Shown: piece after piece, positions 37,342 to 50,133 of the stretch
How the letters are laid out: every line of letters starts with the position of its first letter
Numbering within the stretch: the first letter of the stretch is position 1
Origin: Caprimulgus europaeus
Taxonomy: Eukaryota; Chordata; Aves; Caprimulgiformes; Caprimulgidae
DNA: 64,000 nt
Reading direction: 5' to 3'
Assembly: GCA_907165065.1 (NCBI GenBank)
Contig: OU015523.1
Coordinates: 43,885,702-43,949,701 of the forward strand
Translations under genes and position numbers: made by a program
The notes under the pieces: model-generated
The model's database searches: none
Seen by the model: only the letters and a program-made list of their open reading frames with translations
Told to the model about the DNA's origin: nothing

Positions 37342-39613
37342 ACCTTCCTACCTGGATTGTTCACAGGTAAGAAGAAGATTGTTTTGCAACAAAACCAGCC
37401 TCCTAAGTCTCATAAGCACAATAACCTCATAGCTGGAACTGACAGGAACAGCGGTATCCTGGGTGTTCAGTAGTTCTCAATTCAGTTGAATTAGCTTAGT
37501 GGGAGTGTGAGCAACCCTAGCCAAGGAGAGAAGCTGCATCCTGATCTGACCAGGAATGCAGGTGACCTGCCTAAAATCTGCTGGATTAAGGAGCATCCCC
37601 AGTACCAGCTGGTGGCCACCTGCCTTCAGTTTACGCAGTACTTAACAAGAGCTAGTGATACTGTCCAGTGAATGAGAACTGCCCCAGGGAAACACTTGAG
37701 CCATAATTCAAGATAAGAAAACATTAAGTGTAAGCAAAACTGCAAAGAAAGAGCAGAACAGATATAGGCTGAGGTCATATGATAAGACCAATGATAGCAC
37801 AAAGCTATATATATGTTACTGGGTGGTGTGCCCAAGGTGAAGATTTCCCACCCCCTTTCCAGAGAGATTTGGAAAATAAATCTGCCGGTCCTAAAGAGTA
37901 CATAAGCCTGAATGGTGTTTGGGTTCTCCTGGAACCAGACTGGTATCTAATTGCATATATCCGTAACTCCATTACAGTGTGTTAGCTTTTAGTTTCCTTG
38001 TGTTGGCCTAAAAACAGAGAAGAAGTGATTATTTTCTTTCAATTTGTTAGCTGAATGCATGTCTTAATGGAATAAAAGTGGTGTAGGCTTGAGGTATTTG
38101 TAATCTGGAGTATTGGGCTCACTACAATATTTCTTCTTGACCTGTCCCATTTTTATTCGCTCTTGAGAAAACACTGGAAGAACTTGTTTACACATTTTCA
38201 TGGGCCATCCTGTTCCATATTTGGCTGATCAGGTAAAGAGAAAAAAAAAAATCTGTAGAAAGGACTTTCCCTCCGTTGCCTTGGCACAAACTGTTTTCTT
38301 TTTAACAGTTTTCCCAGCACTCAGTTTCTGATCTATAATGCATTTGAAACTCGTTTGACCATCATGAAGAGCTTGGGCCTTATTGTTGATTTTTTATTAC
38401 AAGTAATTTTTCATTATAGTTAATTTATTGGTGCTATTTAGCGACAGGATATCTCATTATTTATATGTGTATGCCAAGCTGCTAACCATGCTATGACATG
38501 TTGTGAGCTGGGCATAACAATTGAAAAGGTTTAAAAGCAAAACATCTAGTCTTTGGATTTCTTCAACCAGAAAATACTGTTGATAATTTTTAAATGCTCA
38601 TTTCAGTAGACTTTCAAAAACTGATTTTTGCAGTTAATGCAGACAAAAGTACACCGAGTTTTTTCTGTGAGGTTGTCGGTGTGAGGCTAGGAAAGATTGG
38701 ATTAGAAACCCCCCAGGCTTCTTCCTCCTTCAGCCAGCCAACCTGTGGTCATGCTGTGGCTGATGGGGATGGTTCCTTCATTCCCCTTCACCCTGGCTAT
38801 GATTTCCTACTGTAATGCCAGCGTTGGCATCAGCAATCACACAGCACACAGCTGACTGGCTCAAGCCATCCATCTGACAGCTATGTGCTTTTTTATGAGC
38901 TCGTTTTCAGCTCTGTTCATGAGCTGGTCCATCTCGCCATGTGGCTGGATGCTGGCTGGTGCATCTTTTTGAGGTGTTCCCAACCAGAAGTCAAGCCTAG
39001 ACCCAGAGGTGAGCGCGTGGGATCCTGGCTGTGAGGCCACCAGGGAAAGCTCCAGCTGACATTAAGTAGGTGTTGAAAAGGTCTAGTTTGGTTTTGGGAG
39101 TGTGTTGGCTGGCCACAATTTCCAAGGTCTGGGACACCACACCCTCAGGCTCGCTTTTGTGAAGGCAGCAGCTGTGCGGTCCAAGGAAAACAGAATGAGA
39201 TGCAGCTGCTGAGGCCAGCGGCGAGCTCTGCCACTCCCTAATGCATCCCAGAGGCCGCTGCGGCTCCCGAGGCTTTCCAAAACATGTTCTTAACCCAGAT
39301 ATGATACACAGTCTCTGGGCCCTTATCAAATGTTGATTCACTTCAAGTCATGGATACATGTTGAATAAATTAATTCATTTGTTCATTACAAATATATTAA
39401 ATCACCACTTATTACAAAAGCAATTTGCTTTTAGTCTTGTCATTTATCCTTTTCTATTGTCTCCAACTCTTAAATATCTTAGACCACATGAGAGGCCAGA
39501 GAGATTTACAACATGTTAAAAGCAGGGCTCTTTTTAAGGCAATCATCTTGGGGGAAGTAGGAACCACAGACTTCACTTTTTTCTGTGTCCTGTAACATAG
39601 AACAGTCATATTA

Positions 39614-39647
39614 GGGGGGGGGGGTTGGGTTTGTTGTTGTTGTTGTT
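39614..39647. repeat. G11 run followed by (TTG)n
   Basis: Eleven consecutive G bases (39614-39624) are followed by a short TTG repeat. This is simple-sequence DNA. Confidence 0.85.
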
Positions 39648-41221
39648 CTGGATTAAAATATCCAGTTGAACAGAACGTCTGAAATCTCACTCTCCTGAAG
39701 TCATTGAAGAGCTGGAGTTTTGCAGCTGTGCCTGTGACGCAGAAATTTTAATAGCTTTAGAGAAATAAGAACTGAAGTTGACACATTCAAATTGTAAATA
39801 CAATTTGATAATTATAGTGTCTGTGATCTCATGTAATAGTTTTTCCTTCATATTGCAACATTTTTGTTTCAATATTTTTATGTTGGCTCACAGCTTTTAT
39901 TTACATATTCTGATATAACCAGAAAACACTACAAAGTCTCTGAAAATATTTTCCTTCAGTAATTATGGGATGCTTTACTTCTCTAACCTAATCATATTTC
40001 AAAACTAATTTGTTCAGTTTTAGAAATGGCAAGTTCTGTTTATAAACTTTTTACTGTATGTAATGGATGTTGCTGTTAACATGTTAGGAAATAACCAGCT
40101 AGGACGACACTGTTCAAAATACAGAGCATTTTAGCAACTACGCCTTTATTTAGTAGGAAGTTGCAGCCCTCAGAATTCCAGCATTTTGGCACATTGAACC
40201 CTAGGTTAAATGATATGGATTTTTGAATTTCCAAATCAGACAATTGCTTTCCCTAATACTTCACTGATATGATCATAATAAGCCATGAAACTCTTTTCCT
40301 CCTTGGATGTTTTTGGGAACTTTGGCAGGGATCAACAGAGAAGCTGTAGATGTAAAGTTTCTAAAAGTAATTTTACAATCTTGCCAGTATATGAAAATGC
40401 GAATTATAGAAAATTATTATTATTATCTCTAGATTAGAGGAAGCAAAAATGTCATTTAAAACTCTGTAAAATAATCTCCTGGTCTGAACCACCCCCAGTC
40501 CTAGGAGCCCTGTCTGCAGTCAGAACTGCTGGTGGCGCACAGAAGAGAAACTACCACAAATCTTCTATGACATGTTTCTTCTGTGGTAATTGGTATTTTT
40601 GCTAATGTTGAGTTATGTCAAGGTGCATTTAGACAAAAATTGAAATACAGTTAATGTGTCTAAAACCAATTTTAAACATTTTGGTCATTAGGTGAACTTT
40701 TTGAAATAGCAAACCAAATTAAAAGTAAGATTATGAAAATATGCTTTGAATTTTAAGATGATTGATTTATTAAACAACATGTACGTGTATTAGGTAACTG
40801 AAACAATTATTTCAGAGCACGACATCTTACAGAAATAGTAAGTCAAATCTTATCACCCTTTTATGCTTTTATTGATTAAGAGAGGGAAGAAAAGTTTCTT
40901 ATTTTTTAACTAAGGTTTTCTTTACATTTTCTACATTAAATCAAGGTCTTTAAAAATATCTAGTGGTTTCACCATTATTTATTGCCAGCTTTAAATAAAG
41001 TTCAGCTAGCTCACATGATTTGCTGTCTCCCTTTTATGTGTAGCTGATGAGCTGGTGGAACTGAAATGTCCTTCTATGGGCTGGATAGTCTGGTCACCGT
41101 TTCAGAGATCCACCTTTGTTTAGATGCCTAACATAAGGCATGCAGAGCTGAAAAGTCAGATCAGGATATAGTAGATTACATTAGTTGCCCCTGCAAAAAT
41201 TGCCATGGTGGTAGCTCAACA

Positions 41222-41862
41222 TGATCTGGCAATGCACTCTCACAGCCCAGAAGAGCAACCATATCCTGGGCTGCATCAAGTGTGGCCAGCAGATCGAGGG
41301 AGGTGATTCTGCCCCTCTACTCCACTCTCATGACACCCCACCTGGAGGATTGTATACAGGTCTGGGGCCCCCAACCTAAGAAGGGCATAGACCTACTGGA
41401 GCAAGTCCAGAGGAGGGCCATGAGGATGATCAGAAGGCTGGAGCACCTCTCCTATGAAGTTGGAGTTGTTCAGTCTGGAGAAGAGAATGCTTCAGCAAAA
41501 CCTTATAGTGGCCTTTCAGTACCTGAAGGGGCCTACAGGAAGACTGGGAAGGGACTTTTTACAAGGGCAGGTAGTGATAGGATGAAGGGTAATGGCTTTA
41601 AACTGGAAGAGGGTAGATTTAGATTAGATATTAGGAAGAAATTCTTTAGTGTGAGGGTGATGAGACACTCAAAGAGGTTGCCTAGAGAATTAGTGGATGC
41701 CTCCTCCATGGAAGTATTCAAGGCTAAGTTAGATGGGGCTTTGAGCAACATGGTCCAGTAGAAGGTGTCCCTGCTCATGGCAGGGGGTTGGAACTAGATC
41801 ATCTTTAAGGTCCCTTCCGTCCCAAACCATTGTATGATTCTATGATTCCATGATTCTATTAT
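41222..41862 (+). mobile_element. CR1 LINE, 3' end
   Basis: This is a 5'-truncated CR1 of about 640 bp ending in GATTCTATGATTCCATGATT. The frame at 41282-41761 is the C-terminal end of ORF2 (MASRSREVILPLYSTL, then LEQVQRRAMRMIRRLEHL). It appears open for 159 codons, but an internal shift near 41460-41500 replaces the expected sequence. It belongs to a different CR1 subfamily from the 16.0 kb copy, since its end reads 'tggcagggggttggaactagatcatctttaaggtccctt'. It has no active-site region and is not functional. Confidence 0.95.
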
Positions 41863-44800
41863 TACCTTGCACGTTTCATTTTAGAAGATAAAGTGAATGG
41901 TTTACCAGAGGAAAATCCAAAAGAACTTGACTCATTTAACATTCTTGTGGCTCTTACACTGAAAATTAGTTCTGCTTCATCTTTGCATCAAGTTGACAGT
42001 CCTTTTCCTTGACTAATAGATATGAGTGATCATAGAAACTCCTGGGGACATATCATTGCTAGGTAAATCAATTCTACTAAGGGGAGGAAACTTATCCTCT
42101 ATGCAACACAATTTCCCCACTTCCTTAAAAACTCCATAACAAGGAGTTTTAGCAAGGTTTTGAATACAATTTCTAAGCAGGCAGCATACATTACATCTAC
42201 AATTAAGTCATTATTCTGTCACTTGAAAAATCTTGGGCAGTTGTCCAAGAAAAATCAGATTACTTTAGATATTATTGTGAAATAATCCAGTTATTCAAAA
42301 AATGTTAGAAGTTATCTTGGCACCACTACATATCACTGAGCCAAGAAGATGTCATAATTGGAATATACTGGAAATAAACTAACTTGTATTTTGTGCAGAG
42401 CCTGAGGTAGTTTCACAATACCCCCTGGAATTGTCATCAGTTATTGGGAAGAAAGCTTGCAAAATTAACGTGTTAAAAACCTCTAATTTAGGAGACAAGG
42501 AGGTCATCAAAACATAAAGATCCCATTACTTAAGAAAAAAACTAGGCCAGTTTATAATGACTGCAGATCTTTTGTGTAGGAATTCTGGGTATTTACACAG
42601 CCTTATGCTGAATTTTGATACGAGTTTTATAAAACTCTGGTAACTGTTCCAGTCCTGTGGTAAAGCTGCCCTAACTGGGTACCCATTGGACTACTGTGTT
42701 CAGGCCTGCCACACGAGACCATGGTCTTAAACTTTGTGAGCATGAGTATGTCTCAGTCTACACCTTTTTGTCTGTCTGCAGAAGTAGGACCTTGCTGTCT
42801 TCTGGCATTTGGCTTCAATCTGTACACTGACTACCTCACCTGGGAAGTGTACCTATTCTTAGAGGGGACTGACTGTCTTCCCAGTACTGTGTTTCTACTT
42901 AAACAACCAAGAGATGTCTGTGGAAGGTGGGTCTTACTCAGCAGATCTCTAGCTTCTCTCCTCACACAACATTCAGTACTTTGTGGACTAGAAATATGGG
43001 AGTAAGGGGAAGTTTCCTCCAGAACCTTCTTATCTCCAGTAGCCTCCTTGCCTCTGATTTGCCCTAACCTGTTTTCTTATCCCCAATGGCTCTTTGTCTT
43101 TAATCCTTTCTGCTTTTGATTTCTTGTGTACATACTGCATGGGCAGGGCTCAGCATGAGAAAATACATTACTAACATTGCTCTTTACCTTCACAGGAGCA
43201 TGTGATGATTCAAATATATAAAAACAGGCTTTACAGAAATTTCACAGTGAATCACTTCTTACTTTAGCAAGAAACAGATCCACACAAAATTACAATTTAC
43301 TCAAATACAGTGGGGTAGAGTTCTTTGGATACAGACCAGAATCACCAGGATTCAGGTCACCACCATACATGATGAGGTCCTGGAAACAGCCTCTCTCCAG
43401 TAAAGAATGAGAAAGGTCTTGGTCGTTGCTCAGATATTCTGATGCTTAAAGAAGAGAAGAGAAACCCTTGAAATGTATAGTCTATATACAGTGATGTGAT
43501 TTTACTGAGAATTAATTAAAACATTTTCAATAGCTCCCTAAGAAACTATTGTCTCCTATGAGCATTTTTCTTAGGTCTGTGTCCACAAACTGAAAGACAG
43601 GCTCAGATTATTGTTAATATTCACATGCTTTTATCGCAAATATTTTAATTTAAAAACCTCTTTTCTACCTATTAACCTAGCAACATGTATTTTCCAACCT
43701 CTTATTATGACCTGGTAAGCATTCACTGATTTGTAGCCTCACTTTGAGAACCACTGACCTAAGGAATCAAATAAAAGTCCAGATGTCTTCAGACAGGAAG
43801 CCTGAAACATGAGTTTTCTCCTTCCACTTTTGTTTTACTGAAGTCAAATGAATGAAAACACTCTCAAATCCTGCCCTTTCACAGAAAAAAAAAGTTAAGT
43901 GGAAAGAGGTGTGATAAATCTGCGATATTGTAAGCAATTTTTTTTACCACCTATGAACTAGACCACAGTGTCTTATAGGAAAAAATATACTTTTGTTATG
44001 TTTTTTTTGGATGTCCAGAAATTAGTAAACTTGTTCTATTCAGGCATCAGGTCCTGGCTGGTTTCTCCCATGCAGATCACAAAGTTTATCAGAGCCCAGG
44101 AATGTTTTACAAGGTTTGCAATTTAGGCGGTGTTTCTTTGGGATGAATATACATGGCATACAGAGGAGACTGGGAATTTAGTCACCTTCAGATCACTCAT
44201 GCATACATTAACTGAATGCAGTGTTTTATTTGTATATCTCTTTTGAAGGGATATCTTGTGCGTTTTAAAGTGAATCTCCATACAAAAAGCCTGCACACTA
44301 AATATTGGGACGTAAGCACTATGTCCTGAGAAAGGCGTAACAGAGTTTCATCACCAAAAATTGAATGAAAATAACCACCATGGGCTTGTTAAGAACATCC
44401 TTGCTTCTGTGACTGACCCCTTGACGTATCTGGATATATAATAACAAATGTCTAACTGGCTGCACATTCGGTGCTGATGATTTTAAAAGGGAGGAATTTG
44501 CTCGCAGTTACCACACAGGGATATCTGGCATTACCACTTTCACTAAATTTAGAACAGGAAATGATTGTATTAACTGACACAGCAGTCCCATGAGCATTTC
44601 AGGCTGAGACTGCCACTGAAAGGAGTGGCCCTGCCTCACCCCTACCCCTGCTGCTCCCTGCTCCTGCCCTAGAGTCAGCCTCCGCTCTCAGCCGAAAGCA
44701 TCCCCTGTGGTCCCTCATCCCCTGGGCTGAGGTACAAACCCAGATGAAACCTACCCTTGCAAGCAACCCCAGTTCACTGTGTGAGCACACGAGTAGCAGT

Positions 44801-46730
44801 GCTGCTACAAAGCAGGACATGATGTGAAAAGAAACCACAGAGATGAGCAACTGGAGAAAAGCAGAAGAGGTGGCGCACTGGCCTCGCCTGTCTTAGATAT
44901 CTCATGAAACTGCAGCAGTAAACATCGACTTCTGCTTCACACTTGCGCAGGGACTGAATTTCTTTATGATTCGATATCTCTGTTTCTGAGGAAGCTCAGG
45001 TATATTTGGCAACTTCACAGTTTTTTATTATGGAACAATAACATTACTACAACTCAAAATGGAATTTTATATCTGAAAATCCTCTAGATTGTGGTTAGCA
45101 TCCGTTCACAAGGAATAATGATTCAAGGGATATCAGTAGATCTCTTGATCCTGCACTCTGCAGCAAATATCACAGACTGAAAATCCATTAATTGGGAGCA
45201 GGTATGCCTGGGGAATTCACACTTGACTTTCTTAAATGTCCAGGCTTTGTAGTTAAAAAAATGCTTTATTTTTTACAATCATTCTCTAAAATGCTTATTA
45301 CATTTTCCCAACACATTTCATGAGAGTTTTCTCCATCCAGTTGAGATTCCAGATTATTTAATCCTCACCGCTATGTCTCTATTAACCTTCATTCATTTGT
45401 TCCTAAAAATGTCATTATCTGTCATTCTTGGTCAAAGTAGCAGTTGAAAGTAGCAGTATTAGCTCCCAGGTCTCTTTTCATTACTGCTGAAATAATTCAA
45501 TGATGGGGAGAACATTCAGGGGGATAGATCAATGAAGGCTGTCAAGTTTCTGTTTCAATATATGTAAAATTTTGGCATAGAATGGTGACAGATTTTTAAT
45601 CAACAACGAGAAAATAAGTACTGTTTCTTTTTTTTTTAGAAAACACAGTTGGTTTACTCAGAAATAAGCGTTATAAATGAAGAATGCTCTTGCACCCAAA
45701 CACAGGGCTGGGGGTCATGAGGGACTAGCAATTCCTTTGTTTCCCCAGCATATTTTCTGTAAATCATACTTCTTTGTACCTCATTGTCTGCAGAGTGAGA
45801 ATCATCCTTCCCCTATTTGCTCCGATGATTAGAGATTGAGACACATTTTACTTCCTTTTCTCCTCTCAATCTAAAATGAGCTCACAGTTTGTTGTTATCA
45901 AGTCAAAACAAGACCCGTAGATACTGGGTTGCCCACATCTCTTCAGTGCACATTCACAGAGTAGCTCAGGCAGCTTCTCACTCAGCTATTCACTCTCTTC
46001 TGCCTCTGCTGAAAGATGTCTGGACTTGCCAGAACTGGAAAGATATTTTCTCTCCTGCTCTTTGAATGATGCCAAGATACATTCATCTACTGTTAGCAGG
46101 TCATTAGAAAGAAACTGGGTTATCTTTATTCCTGCCCTGGCTCCACTCACTTGCAATTACACTGTTGTTCTTCAGTCACTGACAAAATTTTTGAAAACCA
46201 CATAAGTCAAAGGTTTTGAATTTTGGAAACCATATGCACCTCCAGGAAATGCTTCTTCCTCTTCTCCAAACAGAGGTCAGTCAAAAATGGTGGCATCAGA
46301 CTAAGGTGCAGAGCAGATGAATCTCAAATGGTAGCAGATTATCCATGTGTCTGCCGAAAGTAAAGGAATAATTTTCTTGTTGCAAGGATATGGTAAAACA
46401 CCCTGGATATTTAAGTTATAAGAGAGTATGAGCATCTTTTGGACTAAAATTGTTTGAGCTGGCTAATTCCCAATAATGTTCATAAAATCACTCACTGTAT
46501 CTGTGCTATAATCTGTTATAGACAGCCTACAGTGGCCATTGCCTTTTCCTTCAGGAAAAACACTTAGTATTAAAATATTTGGAGCCTGGGAGAAACCAAA
46601 TACTTTTCTGGGGCCACTAAACCAAGCTTCAGTTTTTATTTCCCTGTTCTGGCCACTAAGTTGTCTGTAAACGGTGCACCTGAAGCTATCAATGCATGGA
46701 AATATTTGGAATGATAATCCAGTTTACCCT
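41863..46730. other. Unique sequence
   Basis: No gene is supported. At 43735-43756 the sequence CTTTGAGAACCACTG resembles one end of a hAT terminal repeat, but I find no partner end. The frames at 42721-43005 and 44599-44850 lack features. Confidence 0.45.
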
Positions 46731-46790
46731 GACAATTAAGTCAATGGAGATACACCAGTTTAATGGATTAAAGCCAGTGAAAACTTGGGT
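46731..46790. repeat. Ancient amniote repeat remnant
   Basis: AATTAAGTCAATGGAGATAC, then ACCAGTTTAATGG and AAGCCAGTG, resembles the widespread sauropsid motif 'gaagtcaatggagttacaccagtg…aaaccagtg'. It is degraded, and the family is named from motif similarity only. Confidence 0.35.
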
Positions 46791-48311
46791 GTTTAGCCCA
46801 CACAATGGTAACATGTAGGTGAATTTGCTTCCTTCTTTCACCAGCAGTGCTTCAGATTGCTTCAAGGAAATGGATTTGTCCAAACCACTACTCCACCAAT
46901 CAGTCACTCTCAGTTTTACTTCTTGTGAATAATAGTGACCTAATAATACGAAGTAATTCATATGCAAATTAAAAAGGAATTTTCAGACAAAAGTACATGT
47001 TTTCAGATAAACTAGATGCTGAGAACAGTCATCTGGTGAATACAGATAGTCACATACATATGTAATCAAACTCACTTCATTTTTACATTTCACAAAAGCT
47101 GATGAATTTCTGTTTTTATCATGCTAAATAATTAAAGTCAGATCAGACATTTTAATCATGTTGATGATTATCCTTTATTATTCACGTACACCTAAAAGAT
47201 AAGCATAAATTCCCATAGATGTTAAATATTCTATATACTATACACAAGGAGTGATACAAGTTTCATGGTTGTAACTCAGGCTGAATTTACATTTTTACAA
47301 ACACAAACTGAGAGGAGAATCAGGCATTAAGAGTCCGCATTGCAGGCTGATAGAGACGTATTATTATATTATCATATTATCACATATTAATTGCATATTA
47401 TATAATATATATTATATAAATTATACATTACATGTGGAGAGGTATTTATAAGTCGAGAGCTACAATATTTCAAAACAAGTCAGAAGAAGGATCCAGGCAG
47501 TAAGTTTCATTTTCCCCAGTAAATTACTGTTGCTAGGCTTAATGTATCCTGAGATAAGATAAACTTTCAATATTTTTAGTTCCCAGCTATCAACTGTGAA
47601 AACAAATTCCAATTATACAGGAGTGCTTGAAGTCTCTTTTTGTCCCCCTCGTCACATCACAATAGTTTGAAGACAGAGCTGAAACATCTGCTACCAGGAT
47701 TAGATGAGTTACCAGGGCCTAAAGAACCTACCTCATCTTTAATCCAATAACATCTTTATGTTTCAATAGCTGCATCTTTTAAAGTACGATTCTATTTTTA
47801 ATTGTACGCATAAAAGAAATCTGAAGTGTTGGCAAATTTAAATTAAATTGAATTAGATATGGTCACTAAAATGAGAGAAAAAATGTTTTATTAGCTTGGC
47901 AGAAAACTGGCCATTTTTTCAGGCTTCATGAAAAACAAAGGGCCACTTTTCATGCAAAATATAATTATTTGACTTTGAAATGTTTTCTTGGCAAAATGAT
48001 CAAGTTAGGATGTGTAAATGATGCCTTTCAACTTAGGTAATTTGTGAAAATACTTCATTAGTCTATGGTAGAATTTTATTGCTGTAGCAGTGTGCAACTG
48101 CCACATGAACCATAATAAATCTGTTGTTTCAGCAACATCTTGTGGCATTAGGGCAACAGTCTGTACCCCGAAGTCAGTCTCTCACTAGAGGATGTCTGGA
48201 GGTCCATCCTCTTCTCATTCAGAGCTGTTCTTAAATTGACCTACCTTTTAACTCCATGGAGCTCACAAAACTTACCATTGTCTGAAAAGCAATACTGAAC
48301 TTTAATGCAAT
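46791..48311. other. AT-rich sequence with low-complexity core
   Basis: No gene is supported. The stretch at 47359-47431 is an almost pure A/T low-complexity tract. Confidence 0.5.
47359..47431. repeat. AT low-complexity tract
   Basis: This is about 70 bp of irregular ATT/ATA repeats containing palindromic TATAATATATATTATA-like sequence. Confidence 0.85.
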
Positions 48312-48439
48312 ATCTTGGGTGTTGGTGTTGAGGTTTTGGTGTCAGGGGAGCTGCAGGACAGCCTCTGTGAGGAGAGTCCAGGGCTGCCCTGTGCCAGACA
48401 GAGATGGTTCCAACCAGCTCCAGAGGATCCCTGGCACAG
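48312..48439 (+). repeat. Unassigned repeat-like segment joined to CR1
   Basis: This GC-rich block (for example GGAGCTGCAGGACAGCCTCT and 'gtgccagacagagatggttcc') lies directly upstream of a CR1 3' end in the same orientation. Its composition is unlike the neighbouring AT-rich DNA. It could be more of the same CR1 subfamily or a different repeat into which or beside which the CR1 landed. I cannot name it. Confidence 0.4.
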
Positions 48440-48792
48440 ACCTCATCGCAGTCTGTAACTTCCTCACAAGGGGAAGAGGAGGGGCAGGCGCTGATCTCTT
48501 CTCTTTGGTGACCAATGATAGGACTGGGGGAAATGGCAGGAAGATGTGCCAGGGGAGGTTTAGGTTGGCCATGAGGAAAGATTCTTCACCGAGAGGGTAG
48601 TGGAGCACTGGAACAGGCTCCCCACGGAGGCAGTCATGGCACTAAGCTTGACAATATTCAGAAAGCATTTGGGCAATGCCCTCAGACACATGGTCTGAAT
48701 CTTGAGATTGTCCTATGCTAGGGCAAGAGTTGGACTTGATGATCCTTGTGGGTCCCTTCCAACTCACAACATTCTATGATTCTATGATTCTT
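48440..48792 (+). mobile_element. CR1 LINE, 3' end
   Basis: The C-terminal ORF2 signature is readable (ADLFSLVTNDRTGGNGRK at about 48490-48545), followed by 'tggagcactggaacaggctccc' and the 3' end GATGATCCTTGTGGGTCCCT, closing with CATTCTATGATTCTATGATT. It lies on the plus strand and is 5'-truncated or fused to the unassigned block upstream. A single-base deletion after 'aggaaagattcttcaccg' shifts the frame. Confidence 0.92.
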
Positions 48793-49889
48793 CTGTTTCT
48801 CACCATGCAACTCTATGTTACTTGTCAATAAACTAATTTCCCCCAAGTTGAGTCAAGCCTGTTTTGCCTGTGATGGTAATTGATAACAAATGTCCTTGCC
48901 TTTGTCTTGACCATCAGCTTTTTCATCATATCTCTCTCTTGTTCTTCTGAGGAGGGGGAATGAGAGACCAGCTGGGTGGGTGCCTGGCAGCTGGAGAAGG
49001 TCAACCCACCACATGCTCTATGATAGTTTCTGCTACCTCTAATAAGCAACAATATCTGTTTTCTTTTACAATATACTGCCACTTCTTAACTGCTTTTAGT
49101 GCAGCTCTGACCACGTTATCCCTTCAGGGTGCTGCAAAACATGGAACTCGAGAACTGTGCAGATATGGCAGAGAGAAACATGTGCTGGATGCTCACTGTG
49201 ATTTCTGGCTTATCTTGCCCTTATTGACATGAGGGACATTTTCTTGGAAAACTGAAGACCATTGTTATACTCATTCTGGTCTGTTCCAAGCAACTATCCT
49301 TATATCAAGCTCAACAAAACTGTATCTTACTGAAGCATGTTCCAGGTGTCAGCTGACATGCTGATCTCAGCTAGTCATTAACTTTGTTTGGCAATATTAT
49401 TTTCAGACATGTAACACAGTTGTATTTTGTCCCTTTTATTTATTTATTTGATTTTGTGGCCAGAGCCATGGGCATTTTGCTGACTCAGGAACCTGGCACA
49501 ATCAACTACCTTTCCATACCCATTTCGATTTGAACAGACCTTTCCAAATAAAGACAACTAAACAAAACTCCTCTTAAGACCTTAGTGATTCTTTGGCAAA
49601 CCAAAGAGATTAATAGACAGTAGCATAAAGAAGTCTCTGCCCAATATTTTGCCAGAGGTACAAGGGACCACCATTGAGCCTTTCCTGAAAGGAGCAAAGT
49701 TCTGCCAACATTAGTGAGGGGTATTTTACATCCTTGCAAAAATTAATCTATAATCAGTACAGTGACCAAAGAATGAGATAAGTTAGAGAAAATAATTTAT
49801 CACACAGAAATGTTCCTAAAAATACTCATGTGTAAGTTGGTTTTCTCTGGAAACCTCTTGTTTGTTCATGAAGAAGAATCATACAGTTC
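48793..49889. other. Unique sequence
   Basis: No gene is supported. A short (TTTA)n run occurs near 49437-49450. Confidence 0.5.
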
Positions 49890-50133
49890 TTCCTGGAACA
49901 CAGGAGGTTCCACTTAAATTTGAGAAGAAACTTCTTTACTGTGAGAGTAACAGAGCACTGGAACAGGCTGCCCAGGGAGGTTGTGGAGTCTCCTTCTCTG
50001 GAGACATTCAAGACCCGCCTGGTTGCCTTCCTGTGTGAACTCATGTAGGTGTTCCTGCTCTGGCAGGGGGATTGGACTGGATGATCTCTCGAGGTCCCTT
50101 CCAATCCCTGACATTCTGTGATTCTGTGATTCA
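49890..50133 (+). mobile_element. CR1 LINE, 3' end
   Basis: This 5'-truncated copy of about 245 bp begins at TCCTGGAACACAGGAGGTTC and ends in GACATTCTGTGATTCTGTGA. It is nearly the reverse complement of the 16.0 kb copy ('gagacattcaagacccgcctgg' and 'ctctggcagggggattggactgg'), so both belong to one subfamily. Confidence 0.95.

Larger units (their letters stand above)
35351..41221. other. Unique sequence with small repeats
   Basis: No gene is supported in 5.9 kb. The GC-richer part at 38690-39340 has overlapping frames on the minus strand without recognisable domains. A small palindrome (37321) and a G-run (39614) are listed separately. Confidence 0.45.

Noticed and set aside
41282..41761. 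159-codon frame resembling a real protein
   Set aside because: It is the decayed C-terminus of CR1 ORF2, with the element's own 3' end immediately downstream.
43735..43756. hAT-like end CTTTGAGAACCACTG
   Set aside because: No matching inverted end was found within several hundred bases, so a complete element cannot be supported.
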